From Onchocerca lupi (taxonomy: Eukaryota; Nematoda; Chromadorea; Rhabditida; Onchocercidae), in NCBI GenBank assembly GCA_028564675.1, contig JAOVVO010000013.1, positions 186,001 to 250,000 on the forward strand: a DNA stretch of 64,000 bases, written 5' to 3'. Positions 35,515-49,807 of the stretch are shown here, piece after piece. The notes beneath the pieces are model-generated. The model was given only the letters and a program-made list of their open reading frames with translations. It did no database searches and was not told the origin of the DNA. The translations under genes were made by a program, and so were the position numbers. Within the stretch, counting starts at the first letter, position 1, and every line of letters begins with the position of its first letter.

Positions 35515-37650
35515 GTTAGTTTCTCATTATCGCAGAAATTTTTCATAGTTACATAAAGAATAATCCAGTGATCAAATTACATGGATATTTTCTAATAGTT
35601 GCTCGTAACATAAACTAAGAATCGTTATTCCGTCAATCAATAAATTCACCATCGCTATGAAAATTTTGCGATGATTTAGCGGATATATATATATATATAT
35701 TTTTTGATTCGTGCTTTTATATTTTCTGTAGAATCTAATACACATAATGCTGTTATGATTCATTCATTCAATATCGATAAAGTTGAAACACTGAACTATT
35801 CTGTGAAGGCTTTAATATTATTAAACAACGAATATTTGCAAAAAGATCCATTTCTTTGGAGACTTGCGAAATGTGATTACATTCGTATTGATGAATCAAA
35901 TCACTGTATAATATCAATGATGTTAACTCAATTTCTATAATTTTGCAAAAAAGATAACATTATAGACTATTATATTTCACTTTTCCATGAATTATACGAT
36001 AATTTAATAGGTATAAAGAAATGTCCTTTTTTTTTTGCCTCTTCTCGAAAGCTCTTCATTAAAATTTATGAAAAATTTCTGTAATTCTGATAAATTCCTG
36101 TAATTTCGGTATTTTTCATTAATATTAGCTAAATAACATCATTATCCAAATATCTTTCGCCTGTTTATTTAGGCATGTGTAAATAAAATATTATTTGGTT
36201 ACTGCGTTATCGAAATTTCAATATTTCATATTAAAACATTCGTAGCAAATAATTTTAATTTCTCAAGAATTCAGAAATGAAATTCAAATAAATAAATATT
36301 GAGATTTAATTCAATATTTTTTGTCAAATTTCTTGAATCTTTTTCATTTGGAAGGAATAAAATTCAAAAAATTAGAAGCAAAGTGCTCTTCTGCATATTT
36401 TTTTTCTCAAACAAAGTCATTTTTCGATTTTTTTTTTGCTTGCTATTCCATTTAGATGGATGGATGCAACAACAGAAATATGAAAAGTAAATTGATTTTC
36501 GATAATTAAATCGATTTATTATTTCATAGTATACAAAGTAATAATAATAATTCTACAGTTTAGCGTGACACAATTATTGTGAAATCAATATCTTTTCGAA
36601 ACATTTCGATATCATGGTAAGCTTCAACAGCGAACATAAGAATAGTAGAAATATTAAAAAAAAAAAAAACGTGTAGACGTCATATATTGCAACGTAAATG
36701 CAATACATTTTCACGTTCTTCACGTAGAAAGAAAAAGGAAGGCCTAATATTTATCATATAAAATTTTTTATGGAGACACTTGCGATAAATGTAACACATG
36801 TAATACTAAAGATTCGAACTCCCTACCAAATTTCACTACAATATTTCAGCAACCCATCTTCATCATTGATTTGTAATTTTCGATATTCAAAACTTTTATC
36901 ATTTCTCGTATCTCGGCTTCATTCTCGAACCGATCTAGGCTCCATTCGTCATGCATCACGAAAATATTTCGATTAAACGTGTTACGCTGCTAGTATCACG
37001 AGACCTTTCTTCAAAACTCGTGTTGCTTGCAGTCATTCAGAAATGAGAAGGCCTTAGAGAGGGAATCGTTAAATTTCTTGTAAAATAAATGATTGTTTTG
37101 CTTTTCGAACGAATTTTTTCATTTGCAAATTTTGAGCATCTTCTTTTTGCACATATGCTTTGCTTATAAATATAAATAACATAACATAGCTACTCTCTAA
37201 TCGATACATGGAAGTGAAGTGAAGCACTTTCTGGCTTCTCTTCAATTACGACGACTAATATCCGATTTCACCTTATTACTATTATTGTTATTCCAACATC
37301 CATCACTCGGTGATTGTTGGAAGTCTTCTATTTCAGTTCATCCAACTATCCTAACATCTCTTCTCAAAATATTTCACTGAATTTTTCTCGATTGAATTAT
37401 ATTTAGAAAGTAGAGTTGAAAAATTTGAAAAGATTTCGAAAATCTCTGGAATCATATAACTTTTCGAGCATTGCCAACTAATTCTTCATTTCAACCATAC
37501 TAGTAAATCATTCCTTTCATTGAAACTTTCAATATTCAGCTCTTATTATCTGATCAATCTGAAATCAACCATAAATCCTGGAAAAAATTCATACCTGTAA
37601 GTTTGATATGATGCTTTTGGTCAAGCAAGTCATGGCATAATGACTGAATC

Positions 37651-37704
37651 ATGACAGATTTAATCATGAACAACGACGCCGATCTTCTAGAAGGAGCCGA
37701 GAAG
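37651..37704 (+). CDS. Candidate alternative first exon 2 of the DPP-family gene
   Basis: ATG followed by 18 codons (MTDLIMNNDADLLEGAEK) and a weak GTCCAT donor, also in phase 0. It ends with LLEGAEK, similar to ILEGTQE in the other candidate. Both would supply a short acidic cytoplasmic tail. The donor is poor, so this is the less certain of the two. Confidence 0.35.
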
Positions 37705-40700
37705 GTCCATTTTATCATATCTTTTGATCATTTTAATTCTTAATGAATCATGTAAATTGAAGAATAATTTTTGCAAACATTTTCTCATAATAGTATCACT
37801 ATTCTACGGAAATGTGATGAATTTTCTTTGACGTGATTTATTTGAAAGCGGGAGATAATCCAGCTCACTTCCATCTATCGGTTGGAGCCATGTTGAGTTC
37901 TGAGGCGAAAAATTTCGGGGAAGAGAAGATGAACGAAGCAGATAGGAAAGTTTCCTGTCTTCTAAATTTATGACCAAAAAATAAGTATGAGCAAGAATAC
38001 CAAAATCCTCTCTCAATTTTTCAAAAATACAATTTTTTAAAATAAATATCAACGTAAAATTTTAAGTAGCAAATTTAGAAGCCATGAAACTAAAAAATGA
38101 TATCGCTCGTTGATGATTTCCAGAAAGTTACACTTCTTTTTTTATCTTTTTACATCGAGATCCGAGATATGAAAGCAGTTGTCCAGAAATTAGGTTCTTT
38201 TAGACCGGAGTCTGGGAATTTTTGAAAAATTTTGTTAATTTCTCATTTCTTACTCTTGGATATGTAAAATCAATTTCTGTTTTTATAAGAAATTATATAA
38301 CTGTCGTAAGGTTATAAGGTAAGCTGTCGTAAGATTTTATAAGTAAACTTGGATTCTAAAAATTTTTAATCGAATAACTCAAAGAATAAGTAAGCTCAAT
38401 CATGGAAGAGATGAACAAATGTTGCTTGTCCCTTGTCTGTTCTACTGATATACTTCCTTCACAGTATTCTCTCCGTCATAAAATAGCATTCACGATTCGT
38501 GGAAAAAAAACGAATTGTTCACAAATAACAATTGTTGTGACCTTTTCGGATGGAAATATGAAAAGAAAAGGATTGAAAGAAGCAACGAAAAATGAAATGA
38601 CCCGCAATTGCATATTCCCAAGCAGAATTAATTTCCTTCAATATTTGTTGCTTGAATATCACTTTATTGCAATATTTGCCCAACTATGAAAATTTCTATC
38701 AGAATTTATCCGAATATTCATCAGAATTTTAAATCATCAGAATTTCTCCAACAGAATCCATCTGCTCGGCAAATATCTTAGATAAAACATATGAATCAAT
38801 TAAAACTAGGTATTTTATTTGCACTTATCCACTATACAATGTTTCATTTCAATTTCAATTCATCTGAATCTTCACGGTATTTAATCTGCTCATTTATGAA
38901 TTTTCACGTAGCACAGTTATCAAAATCACACCTTCTGTACTTTCAACAGACTTTGCAAGAAGAAGAAACAAAAAGAATTAACAGCTTAGGAATAGATTAT
39001 ATCTGTCGCTGAAATCGCGAGGAATACCAGAAAACAATGATTTTTTTGTTCTTCAAATGATTTCTAAGTCTTATTGGATGTGGTTTTCCTTCTTTGTTCT
39101 TAGGTCAAATGGCTTTATAATCTTTGTTCGATATTATATTGTAAGTCATGCGCCAATAAAGACGCGCTTTTATGTTTTAACAAAGGCGCTTTCTTGCTGA
39201 TCAATACTCTGTCAAAATCTTCCTTCTCTAAAAAAGAGGAGATTCCTGGGCATGAGATCATTTGGAAGGATATGCTACTATAAGGTCGGATATTTAGTCG
39301 TATTTCTTCTTCTTGGTTATCATATTGTTATAAGAATTATTTTGTCATTAGAATGGTTTTTGATATGATTGATATTGAAATTGTCGTGTGCATTGTCGTT
39401 TTATCAAAATTTTTGTTATAAAGGTTTAATTACACAAGTTTGAGATACCGCAAAAGTTCGGATAGCAATATGATAAGAAACAAAAACTCTCAATTATTGT
39501 CACTGTTGAAGAAGATCGGCGAAAAATTTCCGTATAAACGTTATGAGTGGAAATTTTTGTCCAATTATAACTGATCAGGCATGTTCTCTACAAATACGTA
39601 AATGTATCAGTCTTCTTTTTGATGTAAATGCATCAATCCCGAGCATTTTTCGATTCATTCTTAATCTTTTTGTATACGATAATTGTGTATTAATTTTTCA
39701 CGATGCAATTCAGTGGACTAATTCGCTGTAATCTTCATAATTTGGATGATGATGGAACGCAAGAATCTCTCTGTGAAATACTTCATTTAGGCAGTAGTAA
39801 ACAAACATTTTTGCTGATCTCATTGAAATTCATCGATCTAATTCTGTGTACATAAATTAGCATATTTAAAAGCCACTACCAATTTAATCGATGGACGCAC
39901 TTAGTATTCTGTAAGTTTCTTTGAAATGGTCCATTTTTGCAAAACAGGTTTAATTAGAAATATAAAATGAAGTATTAATGAAGACGCATTTCATTTAATT
40001 GAAAGGTTTTTAAAAGTTCTTTTGCTCATGTAAAATTGATTCTCAAACTCGTTTTAAATCATTATTCACTTATAAATTTATACATCTCACAAATTTAATC
40101 TTGAAATTGTAGTTTTAGACTTTAAAGTTAAATTTCCAGATAAATAAGCGGCAATCGATTTATCTAATGATTGTTGATTATTAATTTATCTTTATTTTTC
40201 TTTTTTGGAAATTATATTTAACGGAAGCACAATTATATTACACATTTTAGTACATCGAAAATTGAAAGATACAATGTTTTCCGATTGTTCTTTTATTCTT
40301 TATTCTTATTTTTGAAGAAATGAAAAAACTATTCCGAAGTGTTTCTATCAATTAATTTTTGCTGTCCTCCTTAATTTTTCGATTGTCATGGAAGTATTCA
40401 ACATTTGTTGATTCATAAAGATTTTAAACTTTTGATTCTTCCTCTTCGTGAAATTGCAACATATTTTAGTAAGCTCTTTCAGGAAACTTTGATATGTTTC
40501 CCTTAATATGTGCATTAAAAAAATAATAATAGCAGATGCATTTATTCCATATATTAAAAAATTCAAAACAACTTTTTTTTTTTTCAATGGATTCCAGAAG
40601 ACAGAATGGCAATTTAAAGGATCACTAATTTTGATTATGCAGATGAGACTTAGCTTGTTCTTATTCAGCTTATCATGCTCATTGGAATTGGAATATGATT

Positions 40701-41442
40701 ATCATAGTGATAGTTATGAAGAAATGTGCTCACTTTAGCTCTTTGATATATTTCTCTCCGATTCTTTTTTAAACTGAAAATTTCCCTCTACAATATTAAA
40801 TTGTGATTTAAACATAAGTCATTCGAGGTACGAAGAGACAAAAACAGGATTTGAATAATAGATGCTTCGGATAAGTCTGAAAAATGTTGATTAATTTGAC
40901 TGAGATTAAGAATCACATAATAGTAATTCGAATGACTAGATTATTCAACTATCCTGATAAATTTCCATTATTATTTAGTGGAATTAAGAAAATATAATCA
41001 TTGTCTTTCAGTTTTTTCGCTCAAATCATCGAGCAAATATATTCAGTTTGGATATCAGAAGTTGGCCGACTTCTTCATCTGATTTTTTTCAAATTCGAAA
41101 AATAAGCTGAGCATTCTACTGTCATCTTACTTGATAAATAAGATAAAACAAATGATATGTGAAATGAAGATTTTAATAGTAATTCTGAATATTGTATTTA
41201 ATGCTTCAAGACCGTAGAAAATGATCCGATTGTGACGCTTCGGTCCTTTTCTATAAATATTTTTCTGATTCTTAACTAGGTAGAATCTGAGCTTTTTTGA
41301 AACGATGACAAAAAAGAATGAAAAAATAAAAAAATATAATAATAAAAATGGGTTGAAAAGAAAGAAAAAGACGATTCTAGGGACTTATAATATAGATCTA
41401 TTAAATTTAAAATAAAAGAAGAAAGCTGCAAATAATACTTAC

Positions 41443-41579
41443 ATCCTTTGGTTCCATCCATCACAATCCACAAAAGGATGAATTGTGAAGAATGGAGTCA
41501 AAGGTCGTTGTAAATTTGCTTTCAATCCAGGAATCGTCTCATTTTTCCGTGGTACCAGGCTATTTAATGGGCTTAGCAT
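41443..41579 (-). CDS. Candidate first coding exon of a minus-strand gene
   Basis: ATG at 41579 on the minus strand opens 45 codons (MLSPLNSLVPRKNETIPGLK..., ending DGWNQR) and runs into a very good GTAAGTATT donor in phase 2. The composition is protein-like. The partner is unknown: the nearest minus-strand coding exon downstream is 33445-33301 of the UBAP1-like gene, which has possible phase-2 acceptors. If joined, the gene would overlap antisense with the upstream exons of the DPP-family gene. Confidence 0.4.
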
Positions 41580-43528
41580 TATGGATAATTTTTGTTAATA
41601 TTCGTTTCAATTGTATCAAACATTCGATTCGATGAAAAATAAAACTTATTTTCATCCAGCAATAAAGACGATGTTCTTTTTAAACAAACAACTTTGATTG
41701 ATTTCTATTTCATTTTCCCTACAACTGCTGTCTTTCTTTTTTTTTTTCGATAAATTAATTTGAGAATTTCTCTTAATACTTTCTCATCACTTGACTTAAC
41801 TTGTCTTCTTCGATCGTATATCATTACCATCATTATTGTCATCGATAGTTTTCATCGTTACCCAAATATCACCAGCAAGAAAAAAAAAGATTGATTGCAA
41901 TCCATCCATCCTTTTCGCTTTCCATTTTTTCAGTGCTGTTGACAATTTATCAGACAAATTAAATTCCTTTCCTTCCGTTCAATTCTGCTTTCAAATGCTG
42001 TGCTATTAAATTATTTAATCTATTCAACAATTCCTATGATGAATTCTGGCGGAAATCCTTGAATTTGTCTCCTTTGACCTTTGCTCTCTTCTCTTCAAAA
42101 ATCTTTAAATGCTAAAGCTACGTGTTATATTATTTTGTTGCCGAACGAAATGTCGTCGTACGAGGCATGCGAAGTTATTTTATCAGATAGAACAGGATGA
42201 AATCGCTAAATATAAAGTAATATTCATTTATTTGATTTCATTCCTAATTTTAAATTAATAATTTGTATAAAATAAGAAAGTTACAAATTATTCCATCAAA
42301 TAAATGATTGGAATTCTTTCTCCCCTGAAATGAGAACAAATGAAGATTTAAAAAGATTACAATAATGCCTACACTACTTGGAAATTGACCTTCAAAAAGA
42401 GAAAAAAAAGACTTCAGAATTTTCTAAGTCTGTAAACAATGATTAATTTAATAATCATCTATTTTCAAATCAATTGTTCAATTTTTTTTTTTTTTTTTTT
42501 TTTTTTGGAAATTTAGTAGTTAATTTTGTTCTAAAATTTTAGTATTCACTGCAGAATTTGCAATATTCATTTAATATGTCGCTATAGATCAAAGTTGGAA
42601 AAGTAGTATTACAATCAAGCCTTGTTGATATTTTCTCGTAAAGCTCCAGGTCACGTTTCCTATGTAAAGGTCACGTAATACTTCGTTTTTCTCTTCTCTT
42701 TTGCAAACTTTTTTCTTTTCTGGCCAATACTATTCTTTACTTCAAATTTGTTGAGTTAATATTAAAGATTTATTTGAAATAAAGCATTGCAAAAGGTTCG
42801 TATTAAATTCAGTAGAAGTAGCATGTCATAGTCTGAAATTAGATTACAATTCTCTTTCAGTAAATTTCATTTCGTGCACATTAGCAAAGAACTAAATTAA
42901 TTCCAGAAATCTAACTTTGATAATAGAAAAGAAATAATTCTTTAAATTTATCAAATAGCAGCGCTAATACCTCAGATAGGATAAATATTTACTTTTTTTA
43001 GCACAAAAAAAAAAAAAATAAATTGCATTTGCATTTCATTTAAACTGGTGTAAGTAAAATTTACATCAATCACCTACATTGTAATAATGTCCTGACGAAT
43101 TCATTTTTCGTTTTAGTCGATTCTTTTTTCCTTTTTTTTTTTTCCAACGAGTAAAACCATTTTTTTAGAAATTTAATTACTATTTTAACGTCATAAAAGG
43201 ATATTTTGATATAAAGCATCCCGAAAGACGTCTATTAAATATAAACATAATTCTCAAATTATGCTATTTTTTTCTCTTTTTATTTTTGCTGACACCAATT
43301 TTCCCAACTTACTGTCATATTTTAAGCATGAAAATTCTCTTTGTTAATAGTAACAAATTCACTAAGTAATGCGTTGAAAATAGTGATTGTATTCAGAATC
43401 TATAAAATTAGAAAATTTTCCAAATTGTCGAAAATTTTATGAAATTTGGAAAGCATATCATTGCACGAGAATATTTCATGAGAATATAATTCGCTATATC
43501 AGGCCGGATGGCTAAATGAATCTCAGAA

Positions 43529-43559
43529 ACCTAAACCTAAGCCTAAACCTAAGTCTAAG
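43529..43559. repeat. Degenerate telomere-like hexamers
   Basis: Read on the minus strand, five adjacent TTAGGN/TTAGAC-type hexamers occur (TTAGAC TTAGGT TTAGGC TTAGGT TTAGGT). The nematode telomere unit is TTAGGC. A very short interstitial array. Confidence 0.6.
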
Positions 43560-43636
43560 CTCTTGACAATTTTCAATACATAATCTGCTCGTTTTCATTT
43601 CACATGCTTGATTTAAATTTAATTCATTTAGCCAAC

Positions 43637-44117
43637 AAATTTTCATTTTATTCAAAGTTTTATATTAGAAATGCAATTTATACTAAATAAGAAGAGAGGA
43701 ATTAATTAATTTTTTTTCGAATGTAACAATTGATTAATCAGTTTTTTTGCCTTTATTTAATTCTCATCAATCGATATTCGCGAACTTTTTTCTATTCACT
43801 TTGTTCAATTGAAAAAATCTATAACACTGATACCTTGACAATAATTACATTAACAGCAATCAGACTTTAACTCCATTTTTTTTTTTTTTTTATTTGGTAA
43901 GGGAAAAAAAATTTATATCTATTACGAGAAGATGTAATCGTTGGTCAATTGGCATTGGACATATTTCCTTCCCATAAATTTGATAATGTAATTCTGCTGC
44001 TAGAAAAATTTGTTTGACAGTGTTAGTTCTGTTTTGCCATTAATTATCTTTCACTATTTGTCCTTTAAATTTCCATTTTATTCAAAGTTTCATATTAGAA
44101 ATGCTCAATTCATACTC
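43637..44117. repeat. Dispersed approximately 50-bp direct repeat pair
   Basis: Copies at about 43637-43684 and 44067-44117 share TTTTATTCAAAGTTT, ATATTAGAAATGC and ATACT, with few mismatches. No coding content. Confidence 0.55.
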
Positions 44118-44650
44118 ATTTACCTTATATTTACCTTTTTACTCATTTACCTTACATCAAAAAATACCAGAAAACGATGAGTAATTTCACATCTATAAAC
44201 ATTTTCACTGCTTCAGTTATTCTCCTCTAACTCATCTGATATTTAATATCCATATGTGATTTCTTTATTAACGAAGAAAAATTACAAAATTATATTGTTG
44301 GAAAAAACAAACAATCAATTTCTCCAAGGATAACTGCATAACTTGAAGAAATATTGATTATTATTTTAATGATCAAAGAGCATTTTTTGCTTCTGCAAAT
44401 TGAATTGAAATTTACTGAAATGATAAATTATAGAAGGCGATAGGGAATTAAGCTTAGTACAAATTCGTTTATGACATATGTATGTGTGTTTTTTGGCTAA
44501 AATTCACGAATGGTCAGGAAAGATTTTAGATTGCAAGTTTGAACTTTGATTCAAATTTGAACTGATAAAATTCGCAACATACATTAATATTTTTATAAGT
44601 TAATATTTAGTTGCTTTTAAAATTGATCTTAAAATTTTAATATTTTATAG

Positions 44651-47600
44651 GAGTTGATAACTTCGGGACCTTTCGAACGCAACTGGCGTGGCATTATCAT
44701 CGCCCTGTTGGTCATCGCAGTCATGTGTTCGCTTATCATTCTCGCCACACTCCTTATCACTCCATGTAAGTTATCACTGAACTAACTTAAGTTTCACGAA
44801 ATGAAATTTTGCAAATATTGAGACACCCAATTATCGATTATTTGATCAATTAAAAAAGAGGACTGAAAGGATCATTATATGTGATCGAAGTATTTTTTAA
44901 ATTCTTCTATATCAATTCAGTGACCTTTTCCCGATGCTTATTACTATCACGTCTCATCACAATGAAACTTTCTTCCTTCGGGCGATTTTATTTCAATGAG
45001 AGTGAATATAGCAAATGCTAATTAATTTACAAATTGGGCCACACAAAACTTCGCTTTTGTGGATGTTTAATTCTTAAATTTAAGACAATCCGGTAATTTA
45101 TGCAAAATACTATTTGTAAGAAAATTTCCCGCAGTAGTGAGATGTACATTGCAATATTTATGTAAACATATGTAAAAATTATAATTTGCTAAAATTAAGT
45201 TTCAATTATAGTTTGCTTGGATATTACACTATTCTATTCCTTTAGTATCTGACAAACGTGAACTACCATACTTAGTGACGCATTTTTCCACGTATCCATC
45301 TCAGTATACTTTGAAACACACGTGAAAAGTGTACTGTAAAATGATTTACTGAGAAGTTAAGCTTTCATAGCAGATATAATCGAACGAAAACTTTGTAATA
45401 TGCATATAATTTGCTGAAATTAAACTGCACAATGAAGAAAGTAATGTGATTTCCAAAATTCATTTTCAGAAATGTTATACATTGAAATAATTCAGTACTT
45501 GATATACTATGTGAATATCGCTAACTTTATTGATGACTTAACTACATAAAATTAAGCATAAATGAATAATTACATACTTTTATTAATTACATTTAATTAA
45601 TTCAATCCCAATTAGTCCTTAAATTTGAATTGCGCTTTCAACAGACATGCAAAATTGGTCTAAAAAACATGTATTCTATTAATATTAATAAGTAAATGGA
45701 AATAAAGTGGAAAAGTTTTTTCATCGATTTAAATAATTTTTCTTTGAAAAAATTGAAATTTTCTTTTTATGTACATTTTTTGAGAAGCAATTATGAGAAG
45801 GAAAGGAATTTCGGAATTATTTCAGATTTTATTATATTGCTATGTTTTTAAAATTACATTATCTTTTTTATACCAATAAATAAGCAGTCAAAATTATCAC
45901 CATCCACTGATAATATCATTTATTGAATTGATTCTTACGTAGTTATGAAATTCCTTTTTCATTTTGCTCAAGCATATCTTTTATAAAAATGAATTTTATA
46001 CTTATTTCGTGATTTTAATTTCACAGGTACTAACGAAGTGTTAGAGAGACTATTTATCTATGATTTTTTTCAGATATTACTATTTTTATTCAAAATTTTT
46101 TGTTGTTAGAAAATTTTTAATTTAGATTAAAAAAAAAAAATTCAAATTATGAAATTGTAGTCAGTCTTGTTGGAACAACCAAAGGGCCACCTTTGACCTT
46201 GACAGATATTTTGCATAATACATTGTTGAGTCCAATCGAGACAATCGAATGGATGGACAATGATCAGATTTTGCTTCGAGCGACGGATTCCATCATAATT
46301 GTCAACGTTTCTTCATTTCCGATCACTTTTGATTCTTTTGCCAAGAATGATATCGTGGTTAGATGCTTTTATCAGTGATATGATATATAAATTTGAAAAG
46401 CGAGTATGAATAGAAAAGTTTTCTTGGAAGCCAAATTTGCATTTATGTCGAACTTATTCTTACTAATCTGTCAAAACTTTATACTTGAAAACCAATTTTG
46501 ATTTATCAAAAAAATTTGATGAAATTATTTGAATAAAAGAGAAAATTAATTTTTAGGACAGACAAGAACATATTAATCAAATCGTTTTCTCACATGATGC
46601 TTCTTATATTGCTTTCTCATATGATGAAAAGGTGAATTTTATTCTTTCTCTGATCATTCTCGATTTTCAGCAGTGAAAATAAATTTTTGGAGAAATATTC
46701 TATCAAATATTAGCTTTTAATATCATTAAGCATCTAATTAACGAAGTGATAATTATTCTGTAGCGGAAATAATTAAAAATTTCTTTCTTTTAATTTTAAT
46801 TTATAAATTATCCTAAAGTGTAGTTTCAGGTTAATAATGCTGCAACTTATTTAATTTATTCTGTACAATCTCAGTAAGTCATTTCGGAAGTTTTTTTTTT
46901 TTTACATTCAAATAAATATTTAAATTTTCTATCATTCTTTTGATCAGTCTTATTTGTTGTACAACTTGCAGTAGCATTTAGTGCATTCCAGTATTTTGCA
47001 TATTACAGAACATTTTCATCAGTTGGACCGCAAGGAACGGGTAATGAGTTTTTGCAATTATTTCTTTGGAATCCAACGTCAAATGATTTCGTGAGTTTTA
47101 CAAATGGTTTTGAAAAATAATAATTTTAAAGTACGATAGTTCCGGAAAAATAATAATTTTTAAATATGATAGATCAAAGAATAATAGTAACCGGTTTAGG
47201 CTTTCACGTTACATAGTATATAATTTACGTAGATTCAATGCACAATATTGTTTTTTAGATGCTTCAAATTCAGATTCATGGATTCAAGTTTCCGTAAAGC
47301 TTGGATCGGATGCGATTATTCTTTGATCTACGTTGTTGAATACGTTAAAAAAGAAGTTTTAGAATCTAGATTACCTATTTTTCATTTTTTTTCCTCATTT
47401 TTTGGGCTTTTTGGTATTTGAGACTTTTCATCCTAATTAATTAAGCAAAGAAGTGACTTCTCATCTAGACTAATTAAACGAAGAAGCTACTTTTGGTCTT
47501 GACTAATTAAGTGAAGCAATGACTTTTCGTTTTAACTAATTAAGCGAAAAAGTGTGTGAAGAAAGAAAGAATATGGGAAAAAAAGCGAATTTATTCTGTC

Positions 47601-49757
47601 TCTTACAAAATTTTGCAAATATTGAGTAATTGAAAGTTTAAAAATCTTTTCAAAAATTTCTTGCGAGCAGTTGCGAAAGTAGAATTATGAATTATATCCT
47701 TCATAATTTCATTTTTGAAAAAATTTTCTTCAAATGATGATTTTGCAGGCATTCGTACACCAAAATAATATTTATTATAACGAGGGACCAGGTGATAGCC
47801 ATATCCACCAGATTACCCGAAATAATGAATCACTAGTATATAACGGCATTATGGATTGGATTTATGAGGAAGAGATTTTCGGCAGCAATGTAGTAAGTAA
47901 TTTTACTCAATTTGATGAAAAATTAATCAATAATTCTATTCTTTGACATAATAATCATCCATATTAATTAAGGGCATGTGGTGGTCAAAATCAGGACAAT
48001 ATTTGGCTTTCATTAAAATAGATGATCGTGAAGTCCCTCTAATACAGTATTCAGTATTCGGACAGCAGCAATATCCGACAGCAAATAAAATACCTTATCC
48101 AAAAGCAGGTGTCAAAAACTTACCTGAAATTACTATTAATATTTGGGATAAGAAAAGTAAAGTGTCTCGAGAAATGGACGTTGTCATTGAAGACAAAAGG
48201 TTATTTCTGATAATATCAAATGATTGATATGAAAATATTATTTAATTCTGAGTTCTGTACTTAACTTCAGGGTATTTCTAGTCCATATTGAACACGGTTA
48301 TTCGTTTTCAAGGACATTAGTGATGCAAGTTTAAATACAGCAAAAAATAGGAAATATCATTATAACAAGGCTAGTTTCAGTTTATCAACTTATCTTTTTT
48401 CAATCTCCTGGATATCACTCTATAATGAAGATCTATTAATCGCTGTATTTGCTAACAGATATCAAAATATCACATCGATTACTATTTGTACTTTTGATTC
48501 CGGGAATTGTGTCTTGGTAGGTCAATTTTATTGAATAAACAAGTCGAATATAATATTTATAGTATTCACTTCATTTGTATGTTCTTATCATCTGAGCAGT
48601 AAAGTGAATAACTTTTGAAGTGCTATCAAATGGATATATTTGATTAAATATTTCAAGTTGATATCTACGTAATTCCATATCTCATCCCCCTAAAGTCATC
48701 ATTTTGCTCTTCTATTTTCAGAAATTATATCTGTTTTTGGTTCATATCGCAAAACTTATAATTTCATTTATTTTTGAAAAAGAAAAAATCTATATTTCTA
48801 GAATTCCAAGCAGCATTATACTATTGCTGGACATAAATTATGGGCTGAACCGGAAAATTTCCGTATTCAATACTTTTCTAATGATTCGTATTTTGTTAAC
48901 TTACCTGGGTATACCACATCCGGTGAAATATTCACACAAATTGCTCGAGTATCCGTACCCGTAAGTTTCACATATATTTTAGACCACTTATTTTAGTCTT
49001 TGCATTTTTGATAAAATGAAATTAAATTGATCTTTTGTTTACAGAAAAATTACACAAACGGGAGAACGATATTTCTTACATGGAATGATTATGATGCGAC
49101 GTCAATCATCGGTTATAATGAGAAGAGCAAACTGGTGTGAGTATACTTCTGATATGATGCTCATATAAATTAGTTTTTTAATTAATTGAAATTAAAATTG
49201 GAATGATTAAATTTCAAATGTTCAAAAGAAAAATGCTTCAAATAAGTCCTCAAACATAGATTAACAGCTCTTTTTTCTTTATCATTCACCAATTTAAATT
49301 ACTTTTTTGTCAGATACGAAAGCAAATCTGTCATTTGACATTTGACCTTCTAATATTTTTAGGTATTTCATGGCAGCCTCACCATTACCATCACAAAGGC
49401 ACATGTATGCAGTTTCATGTTATGCGGTAAATTAATTTTGTCTTGACTTTTTTTTGAAATCAGTTACCTGTCCCTTCAGAAGTATATAGAAAATCAATTC
49501 TGAAATTTCAAATTAAAAATTTGATTAAAGAATCAAAAAGATCAGAAATGTATAAGTTTCATATCCAGAAAATTTAATTTCAGACTAAGAATGATAAACC
49601 AGTATGCGTGACATGTGATATTATCCCAAATTGCACATTCCAAGATGTGGGATTCTCGATGGATATGGACAAATATATCCTGAGTTGTCGCGGTCCAGGC
49701 GTACCTCGAGCATACTACTCATCCATTTCCTCCAATAACTCATTAAGTGATTTTTCT

Positions 49758-49807
<50 letters not shown>

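Larger units (their letters stand above)
33594..44650. other. Long non-coding interval holding alternative first exons
   Basis: About 11 kb separates the UBAP1-like first exon (-) from the transmembrane exon of the DPP-family gene (+). Apart from the first-exon candidates at 35470, 37651 (+) and 41443-41579 (-), only AT-rich sequence, homopolymer runs (for example about 25 T at 42482) and small repeats were seen. A very short phase-2 ATG exon on the minus strand (37891-37869, encoding MAPTDRW) is possible but weak. Confidence 0.45.

Noticed and set aside
35704..35940. 78-codon ORF after the first alternative exon
   Set aside because: No recognisable motif or splice context; the length is expected by chance in this interval.
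38402..38689. 95-codon plus-strand ORF with an ATG as a third alternative first exon of the DPP-family gene
   Set aside because: No suitable donor in the right phase and no LEG-type ending; composition looks random.
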